A stretch of DNA of 12,264 nt. Source: JACQCE01 sp041484905 (GTDB taxonomy: Bacteria > Nitrospirota > Nitrospiria > JACQCE01). This document shows, one piece after another, positions 6,659-11,571 of the stretch (position 1 is the stretch's first letter; each line of letters begins with the position of its first letter). The DNA is taken from contig JBGPIL010000055.1 of NCBI GenBank assembly GCA_041484905.1, positions 1-12,264 on the forward strand, given 5' to 3'. Position numbers and translations under genes: made by a program. The notes beneath the pieces were generated by a model. That model made no database searches and was not told the origin of the DNA. It worked only from the letters and a program-made list of their open reading frames with translations.

Positions 6659-8407
6659 GTGGATAGACCGCTTCGCGTCTTGATCGTTGAAGATTCTGAG
6701 GACGACGCCGCGTTACTGCTGCGGGAACTGCGGCGGGGCGGCTATGATGTCGCGTATGAGCGCGTGGACACTCCAGAAACGCTGAACGCCGCGCTCGATC
6801 GGCAGAACACGGACATTGTCTTCTCTGATTACACGATGCCGCGGTTCAACGGCATGGACGCCTTGAATCTGATCAGAGGACGGGGTTTGGATATGCCGTT
6901 CATCTTTTTATCGGGGACGATCGGGGAAGACACCGCGGTGACGGCGATGAAGCGGGGCGCGCAGGATTACATCATGAAAGGGAATCTCAAGCGGCTGCTG
7001 CCGGCCGTGGAGCGGGAGTTGCGCGAGGCCGAGAGCCGGAGGGAGCGCAGACAGGCGGAGGAGTTGGTGCAGCACTTGGCCTACTATGACACGCTGACCG
7101 ATCTGCCCAACCGGACCCTGCTGCAGGATCGGCTGCGCCAGGCCATTGTGGCCGCTCAGCGTGAGCACAAACCGGTGGCCCTGTTGCTCCTGGACCTTGA
7201 TCACTTCAAGGAAATCAACGATACCCTGGGCCATCATCAAGGGGATTTCGTGCTGCAACAGGTGGGACTGCGCCTGCGCGGCGTCTTGCGGGAGTCCGAC
7301 ACGGTCGCACGGCTCGGCGGAGACGAGTTTGCGGTGGTCCTCCCATTGGCCGAAGCCGAGTACGCCGCGCTGGTGGCGCGAAAAATCATGACGGCGCTGG
7401 AGCCGCCCTTCGTGATACAAGATCTCCCGGTTGCCGTTGAAGCGAGCATCGGCATCGCCCTCTACCCCGACCACGGCGAGAACGCCGAGAGCCTGATCCT
7501 GCGGGCGGATGTGGCGATGTATGCCGCTAAACGCCACAAGAGCGGCGTCGTCCTCTACGAACCGACGCTGGATCAACACAGCCCGCGGAAACTGGCGCTG
7601 ATGGGGGAGCTGCGCCGGGCGATCGAGCAGAACCAGCTCCGTCTCCACCACCAGCCCAAAATCGACTTCAGGACGGGCCGGGTCATCGGCGTCGAGGCCC
7701 TGGTGCGCTGGCAGCACCCGGAGCACGGCTTCATCCCGCCGGATCAATTTATCGCCACGGCGGAACAAACGGGACTCATCGCCCCGTTGACCCGGTGGGT
7801 GCTGCGGGAGGCCGCGCGCCAATGCCGGGCCTTGCACGAAGCGGGGCTGCCGCTCGGCATGGCGGTCAACCTGTCGGTGCGCAGTCTCCAGGACCCCCAG
7901 CTCCCCCAGCAGGTCGCCGAGGCGCTCGAGGCGTTCGGCGTGAAACCCGGCTGCCTGGAACTGGAGATCACCGAAAGCGCGATCATGGTCAATCAGGCGG
8001 GTGCCCTGGGCATTCTGACACGCCTCAGCGAGATGGGCGTCGTGCTGTCCATCGATGATTTTGGCACGGGGTACTCATCATTAGGTTATCTCACAAAACT
8101 GCCGATCAGGACGATCAAGATCGACAAATCCTTCGTCATCGGCATGGCGGCCCGCGAGAAAGATCGGGTGGTGGTGCGCTCGACCATCGACCTCGGCCAC
8201 AATCTGGGGTTGACGGTCATCGCGGAAGGCGTGGAGAACAAGGCGAGCTGGGATCAACTGGCCGCCCTCGGCTGTGACGCCGCCCAGGGCTACTACATGA
8301 GCGAGCCACTTCCAGTCGAAGAGCTCCATCGCTGGCTCAAGGAGTCGCCCTGGGGATTGAAACGGACCTCCGGGGACGCGGCATCAGGAGCGTGTGGTCC
8401 GCGTTAA
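6659..8407 (+). CDS. Receiver-GGDEF-EAL protein (cyclic di-GMP synthesis/degradation), copy A
   Basis: A 582-residue cytoplasmic protein. Numbered from the GTG start: receiver at about 5-122 (Asp12, phospho-acceptor Asp57 in 'SDYTMP', Ser85, Lys107), a helical linker, GGDEF domain at about 140-305 with an exact GGDEF (220-224) and I-site RESD (211-214), and EAL domain at about 312-565. EAL catalytic residues are present: Glu346 in 'EALVRW', Asn404 in 'NLS', Glu436, the 'DDFGTGYSS' loop (466-474), Lys487, Glu523 and Gln543. Both activities look possible; which dominates cannot be read from sequence. An ATG at 6626 would add 11 residues and overlap the previous gene. I prefer GTG 6659, because it has GAGGGAG at 6641-6647 and because the paralog at 9348-11069 begins with ATG at exactly the aligned codon. 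It is the last gene of the plus-strand run, and its TAA overlaps the convergent gene's stop. Confidence 0.93.
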   Translation: MDRPLRVLIVEDSEDDAALLLRELRRGGYDVAYERVDTPETLNAALDRQNTDIVFSDYTMPRFNGMDALNLIRGRGLDMPFIFLSGTIGEDTAVTAMKRGAQDYIMKGNLKRLLPAVERELREAESRRERRQAEELVQHLAYYDTLTDLPNRTLLQDRLRQAIVAAQREHKPVALLLLDLDHFKEINDTLGHHQGDFVLQQVGLRLRGVLRESDTVARLGGDEFAVVLPLAEAEYAALVARKIMTALEPPFVIQDLPVAVEASIGIALYPDHGENAESLILRADVAMYAAKRHKSGVVLYEPTLDQHSPRKLALMGELRRAIEQNQLRLHHQPKIDFRTGRVIGVEALVRWQHPEHGFIPPDQFIATAEQTGLIAPLTRWVLREAARQCRALHEAGLPLGMAVNLSVRSLQDPQLPQQVAEALEAFGVKPGCLELEITESAIMVNQAGALGILTRLSEMGVVLSIDDFGTGYSSLGYLTKLPIRTIKIDKSFVIGMAAREKDRVVVRSTIDLGHNLGLTVIAEGVENKASWDQLAALGCDAAQGYYMSEPLPVEELHRWLKESPWGLKRTSGDAASGACGPR

Positions 8408-8853
8408 TCCAGAACCGACAGAATGGAATCCCGGTTGATATGGCCAATAGAGGGTGGCTGAAAGAGCGGGAAAAACAGGAGGGGCTGGTTGAAATCATCC
8501 TTGACCCTGCAGGCGTCCTCCGGAAGATTGACAGAGACCTCGCCGGCCATCTCCCGGCCGCGTGTGGTCTTCAGGTGAACGGCATGTTTTTTACCTAGCG
8601 TCATCAGCTCATCCCGCTCCCGCTTCAGCGTGATGCTTCCGGCCTCGATCTGCGACGTGTTGACCAGCAGGGTGCCTTTCGCTGTGTTGACGGGAATGAA
8701 CGCCAGCGACTCGTTGAGCAGGTCGCCGATTTCCTGGCGCCCCGTGTGACGGACCTCGTATAAGCCAAGCAAGACCTCTCCTTCAACCCGGCTTCCATCC
8801 GACAGTTCAAGCGTAACCGGTTGGGTTTTCTTGATGATCCTGTGTTCATCCAC
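8404..8853 (-). CDS. Hypothetical protein with two tandem beta-rich repeats
   Basis: I do not recognise this 149-residue product with certainty; it resembles small uncharacterised domains of the DUF6812 kind, but that is a guess. It is soluble, with no signal peptide or membrane helix. Two halves follow the same pattern: residues about 12-70 (V-x-L-x-L-x-x-G, 'GEVLLG', then 'GDLLNESLAFIPV', then 'GTLLVNTSQI') and about 91-147 ('VHLKTTRGREMAGEV', then 'KDDFNQPLLFFPL', then 'GHINRDSIL'). This suggests a duplicated small beta-barrel, perhaps an Sm/SH3-like fold. The start is GTG at 8851-8853; no good Shine-Dalgarno is visible, and an upstream reading frame may once have been joined to it. It is convergent with the receiver-GGDEF-EAL gene, sharing a 4-bp TTAA stop overlap. 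Coding status is supported by the repeat structure and clean protein-like composition; function is unknown. Confidence 0.78.
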   Translation of the reverse strand: MDEHRIIKKTQPVTLELSDGSRVEGEVLLGLYEVRHTGRQEIGDLLNESLAFIPVNTAKGTLLVNTSQIEAGSITLKRERDELMTLGKKHAVHLKTTRGREMAGEVSVNLPEDACRVKDDFNQPLLFFPLFQPPSIGHINRDSILSVLD

Positions 8854-9033
8854 GGGAGACCGATCCCGCTGTGGTGGGACTGGAACGGTGCCTTGTTGAC
8901 GGCATATTTGTGGGCCTCTTCCAGAATAGCACTGAATCGTTGGAATGCCTTTTTTGCCTTGCCTACCAAGTACATAGGGGAAACCAGCCGAAAGTCAAAG
9001 AGTGCCTGGTTTTGGTTTTGAAGAGTTGCCAAA

Positions 9034-9048
9034 TCCGCCTGAGGCGGA
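9034..9048. repeat. Perfect 15-bp palindrome TCCGCCT-G-AGGCGGA
   Basis: Seven-base arms are exactly complementary around one central base. It lies in the gene-poor interval about 180 bp upstream of the hypothetical gene start. It is flanked on one side by a G-rich run (9049-9059). It could be an operator half of a larger structure or an RNA hairpin; nothing in the sequence decides which. Confidence 0.6.
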
Positions 9049-9061
9049 GGGGGCGGGGGTT

Positions 9062-9082
9062 GAACGGCGTAACTCGCCGTTC
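9062..9082. repeat. Inverted repeat GAACGGCG-TAACT-CGCCGTTC
   Basis: Two 8-base arms match perfectly around a 5-base loop. No T-run follows on either strand, so it is not a standard terminator. On the minus strand it overlaps the start of the protein-like frame that begins at 9086. It sits 13 bp from the 9034-9048 palindrome. Confidence 0.65.
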
Positions 9083-9196
9083 CCATGAGGGGAAGCCCTT
9101 CGAGTTTATTGAATGGCCGCGGTGATCTGCGAGCACAGCGGCGGCATGGTGAGCGGCACGCCTCGCCGCGCGGTCAAATCTCGTTTCCCGCTCCAA

Positions 9197-9215
9197 ATTT
9201 TCCTGTAAGGAAAAT
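9197..9215. repeat. Perfect palindrome ATTTTCCT-GTA-AGGAAAAT, possible operator
   Basis: Eight-base A/T-rich arms surround a 3-base centre. In a GC-rich neighbourhood an A/T-rich symmetric site of this size is the kind of sequence a dimeric regulator binds. It lies about 130 bp beyond the stop of the minus-strand GGDEF-EAL gene and about 340 bp upstream of the hypothetical gene. The regulator is unknown. A hairpin in RNA is the alternative, but a 3-nt loop makes it tight. Confidence 0.55.
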
Positions 9216-9216
9216 G

Positions 9217-9243
9217 TGGCCCCGAAGCGCAGCTGAGGGGCCA
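9217..9243. repeat. Inverted repeat TGGCCCC-N13-GGGGCCA
   Basis: Two perfect 7-base arms flank a 13-base loop, directly beside the 9197-9215 palindrome. The pair could form a stacked double hairpin at the 3' end of the transcript from the minus-strand GGDEF-EAL gene. There is no U-tract after the stem in that orientation; the A/T-rich palindrome follows instead. A role in mRNA 3'-end stability or Rho-independent-like termination is possible but unproven. Confidence 0.55.
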
Positions 9244-9347
9244 TGATTCTTGTGTTGATCACCGTATCCGTTCATTAGTCTTACACTCGGCCGTCCGGCG
9301 CCTGTGCACGTCGACGACGCTGCCCCTCTATATGTACTCCCGCCTTG

Positions 9348-11069
9348 TCAGGACGCCGTGCTCACACCCGCGCCCCAGGGCGATTGGCTGATCCAGGCGG
9401 GCAGCTCGGCGGCGGGCATGGGGCGGCTGATGTGGTAGCCTTGCGCGAGATCGCAGCCGAAGCCGGCCAATGTGGTCCAGGTCGCCTGATTTTCCACGCC
9501 TTCGGCGACGACCTTCAACCCCAGATTATGGCCGAGGTCGATCGTGGAGCGGACGATCACGCGGTCGTTCTCGTTCGTGAGCATGCCGAGGACGAACGAT
9601 TTGTCGATTTTGATGGTGCCGATCGGCAGTTTATTCAGGTAGGCGAGCGAGGAGTAGCCGATGCCGAAGTCATCGATCGTCAAGGCCACCCCCATCTCGT
9701 GAAGCTGCGTGAGCACCTCCATGGCGCGGGGCGGGTTCATCATGATGGCGCTTTCCGTCAATTCCAGCTCCAGGGAGGAGGGTTCGATGCCGTGGATCGC
9801 CATCAGTTCGGCCACCTGCTGGGGCAGGGTGGGATCTTGCAGGTTTCGGGTTGAGAGATTGATCGCAATGCAGCTGTGCAGTCCCGCCTGGCGCCAGGCG
9901 CAGCCCTGCCGGATCGCCTCCTCAAGGACATAGCGCGTCAGGGGGAAAATCAGACCGGTCTGCTCGGCCGGCGCGATGAACTGATCCGGCGGAATGAAGC
10001 CATGCTGCGCATGCGGCCACCGCAACAATCCCTCCACGCCGGTCATCCGGCCTGTTTTGAGATCGATTTTCGGTTGATAGTAAAGGCGAAGATGGTGTTG
10101 ATCGATTGCCTGGCGCAATTCACCCATCAGCGCCAGCCGGCGCGGACTGTGCTGGTCCAGCGCCGGCTCGTACAGGACGAAGCCGCTCTTCTGCCGTTTG
10201 GCCACGTACATGGCGACGTCCGCGTATTGAATAAGCAGGTCGGCGCTGTCGCCGTGTTCCGGAGAGAGGGCGATGCCGATGCTGATCTCAACGGCGATGG
10301 GGAGGTCGTTGATGACGAGAGGCGTTTCCATGACCCGGATGATCTTCCGCGCGACGATTTCCCAGTGGGCGGCGTCGGCCAAGGGGAGCAGGACGGCGAA
10401 TTCATCGCCGCCCAGACGGGCGACGGTGTCCGAATCGCGCAACAGACTTTTGAGGCGAAGGCCGATCTGCTGAAGGACGATATCGCCGCTATGGTGCCCG
10501 AGGGTGTTGTTGATCTCCTTGAAGCGGTCCAGATCCATCAGCAACAACGCCACGGTGTTGTGCTCGCGCCGGGAGAGCTTGATCGCCTGCTGGAGATGTT
10601 CCTGCAGTAACGCGCGGTTGGGGAGGGCGGTGAGGGGATCGTGATAGGCCATGTAATCGATGAATTCATGAGCCTGCTTGCGTTCCTGCCGGACTTTGGC
10701 CTCCCGCAGCTCCCGTTCAATCGCCGGGATCAGCCGCGTCAGATTGCCCTTGATCAGATAATCGTGCGCGCCGGCTTTCATCACCTGCACGGCGATCTCT
10801 TCGCCGATCGCGTCCGAGATGACGATGAAGGGGATATCGATCTCTTTCTTCTGCACCAAGGCCAGCGCCGCCAGTCCGCTGAAGCCGGCCATCGAGTAGT
10901 CCGAGATGATCAGGTCCCATCTGTCCCGCTCGATCGCCTCATCGAGGGCGGCGCCGGTGTTGACGCGTTCATAGATCAGGGTGTGCCCATAACGTTTGAG
11001 CTCATGAACGACCCGCAGTGCGTCGTCCTCGGAGTCTTCAATCAGCAGCAGCCGGAGGGGAAAATCCAT
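9348..11069 (-). CDS. Receiver-GGDEF-EAL protein (cyclic di-GMP turnover), copy B
   Basis: A 573-residue cytoplasmic paralog of the protein ending at 8407; the two align from residue 1 to about 566 without a gap. Receiver at about 5-122 has phospho-acceptor Asp57 and Lys107, but the usual Pro after the acceptor loop is Ala61 ('SDYSMAGF'). GGDEF domain at about 140-305 has exact GGDEF (220-224) and I-site RDSD (211-214). The EAL domain at about 312-562 has 'EGLLRW' instead of EALxRW (Glu346 kept) and 'DDFGIGYSS' in loop 6 (466-474). Asn404, Glu436, the Asp pair, Lys487, Glu523 and Gln543 are kept, so phosphodiesterase activity is still possible. The ATG start at 11067-11069 has no clear Shine-Dalgarno and sits 2 nt after a 9-bp inverted repeat. 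It is 125 bp downstream of a small gene and may share its sigma-54 promoter. Confidence 0.93.
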   Translation of the reverse strand: MDFPLRLLLIEDSEDDALRVVHELKRYGHTLIYERVNTGAALDEAIERDRWDLIISDYSMAGFSGLAALALVQKKEIDIPFIVISDAIGEEIAVQVMKAGAHDYLIKGNLTRLIPAIERELREAKVRQERKQAHEFIDYMAYHDPLTALPNRALLQEHLQQAIKLSRREHNTVALLLMDLDRFKEINNTLGHHSGDIVLQQIGLRLKSLLRDSDTVARLGGDEFAVLLPLADAAHWEIVARKIIRVMETPLVINDLPIAVEISIGIALSPEHGDSADLLIQYADVAMYVAKRQKSGFVLYEPALDQHSPRRLALMGELRQAIDQHHLRLYYQPKIDLKTGRMTGVEGLLRWPHAQHGFIPPDQFIAPAEQTGLIFPLTRYVLEEAIRQGCAWRQAGLHSCIAINLSTRNLQDPTLPQQVAELMAIHGIEPSSLELELTESAIMMNPPRAMEVLTQLHEMGVALTIDDFGIGYSSLAYLNKLPIGTIKIDKSFVLGMLTNENDRVIVRSTIDLGHNLGLKVVAEGVENQATWTTLAGFGCDLAQGYHISRPMPAAELPAWISQSPWGAGVSTAS

Positions 11070-11071
11070 CT

Positions 11072-11104
11072 ACGCCGCCCTGTCTCGTGCCGGCGGGGCG
11101 GCGT
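11072..11104 (-). promoter_or_regulatory. 9-bp inverted repeat at the translation start of GGDEF-EAL copy B
   Basis: ACGCCGCCC (11072-11080) and GGGCGGCGT (11096-11104) are perfect reverse complements around a 15-nt loop. In the minus-strand mRNA the stem's 3' arm ends 2 nt before the AUG and covers the only purine-rich stretch that could serve as a ribosome binding site. The stem would therefore tend to block initiation unless opened. It could alternatively be a protein-binding operator. It does not look like a known cyclic di-GMP riboswitch. The surroundings are very GC-rich, so chance pairing is a caveat. Confidence 0.55.
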
Positions 11105-11194
11105 CCCGGCGCCGGCGTTGCTCAGCCGGCAGCGAGCGCATCCTCGATCCCGTCCCGATGAGGGCGCTGTGCGAAGGGGTGGCCATGCAGGGCG

Positions 11195-11428
11195 TTATTT
11201 CATCGCCACGACCATCCGGCTGTAGAGGGCCGCGGGGAGAATGTCGTGAAGTTTGTGACGAAGCCGCTCCAGGGAGGGGGCATCCATCACCAGCGTGTCA
11301 TCGGGATTCACTCGCACTTCAAGGCTGTAGCTGGCCGCGCCGGCGCCATGGTGATGCTTGAAATAGCGCACCAAATAGACAGCGTCGTTGAGTGAAATCC
11401 ATTCCGATTCGATAAACGTTGTAAAAAT
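11195..11428 (-). CDS. Small hypothetical protein, apparent ATT start
   Basis: I do not recognise this 77-residue protein. The frame runs without interruption from ATT at 11426-11428 to TAA at 11195-11197. The first codons after the ATT encode 'FTTFIESEWISLNDAVYLV', followed by 'RYFKHHHGAGAASYSLEVRV', then 'NPDDTLVMDAPSLERLRHKL', and a C-terminal helix-like 'HDILPAALYSRMVVAMK'. The product looks small, soluble and alpha/beta, with a His triplet at 25-27. The start is chosen because AAAGGAGG (11435-11442) lies exactly 6 nt upstream of the ATT, and no ATG, GTG or TTG exists in frame until TTG codon 19, which has no ribosome site. A perfect-looking sigma-54 promoter lies about 95 nt upstream. 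It is followed by GGDEF-EAL copy B, so it may be an accessory of that protein. ATT could also reflect a sequencing error or mutation from ATG. Confidence 0.72.
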   Translation of the reverse strand: MFTTFIESEWISLNDAVYLVRYFKHHHGAGAASYSLEVRVNPDDTLVMDAPSLERLRHKLHDILPAALYSRMVVAMK

Positions 11429-11434
11429 TGCAGT

Positions 11435-11442
11435 CCTCCTTT
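11435..11442 (-). promoter_or_regulatory. Strong Shine-Dalgarno AAAGGAGG deciding an ATT start
   Basis: On the minus strand AAAGGAGG is followed by a 6-nt spacer (ACTGCA) and then ATT. This is the strongest ribosome binding site in the minus-strand half of the window. Its ideal spacing to the ATT codon is the main reason to place the small gene's start there. Confidence 0.75.
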
Positions 11443-11534
11443 GCGCGGCTCCGGCCCGTCAAACCCCGCCCATCCGCCCACCGTCACAGCCGGGCGTGTT
11501 GAGCTCGGTTGCTAGATGGTAGGATAGACAGATC

Positions 11535-11549
11535 GCAAGGAACGTGCCA
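11535..11549 (-). promoter_or_regulatory. Sigma-54 (RpoN) promoter, -24/-12 type
   Basis: On the minus strand the sequence TGGCACG-TTCC-TTGC matches the sigma-54 consensus TGGCACG-N4-TTGC at every defined position; only the trailing A/T is G here. The invariant GG (11547-11548) and GC (11535-11536) are separated by the required 10 nt. The predicted transcription start is near 11523, giving a leader of about 95 nt to the small gene's ATT start. It lies in the intergenic space after the histidine kinase gene, in the right orientation. Sigma-54 promoters need an AAA+ activator; none is encoded in the window. Confidence 0.82.
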
Positions 11550-11571
11550 ATCGACAGGGAGGGAAGGATGT

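Larger units (their letters stand above)
8854..9347. other. Gene-poor interval with inverted repeats
   Basis: About 490 bp between two minus-strand genes hold no gene I can support. Several short frames cross it. The most protein-like runs on the minus strand from an ATG at 9084-9086 down to about 8870 and includes 'MYLVGKAKKAFQRFSAILEE'; beyond that its frame becomes the shadow of the downstream hypothetical gene. The interval has runs of A/T and perfect short palindromes, unlike the surrounding coding DNA. It should contain the promoter of the 8404-8853 gene and the 3' end of the 9348-11069 transcript, but I see no convincing sigma-70 or sigma-54 promoter and no classical hairpin-plus-T-run terminator. 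Confidence 0.6.

Noticed and set aside
8963..9262. 99-codon minus-strand frame in the gene-poor interval
   Set aside because: Arg-rich translation without protein-like pattern and crossing three palindromes; no ribosome binding site seen.
9345..10610. Long plus-strand open frames opposite GGDEF-EAL copy B (9345-9854 and 9876-10610)
   Set aside because: They are antisense shadows of a clearly real gene with all catalytic motifs; their translations show no domain and have shadow-type composition.
11070..11194. Cyclic di-GMP riboswitch in the leader of GGDEF-EAL copy B
   Set aside because: The sequence lacks recognisable conserved segments of GEMM-type aptamers; only a simple hairpin is visible.
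10641..11361. Plus-strand frames 10641-11225 and 11158-11361
   Set aside because: They overlap GGDEF-EAL copy B and the ATT-start gene on the opposite strand and have no independent support.
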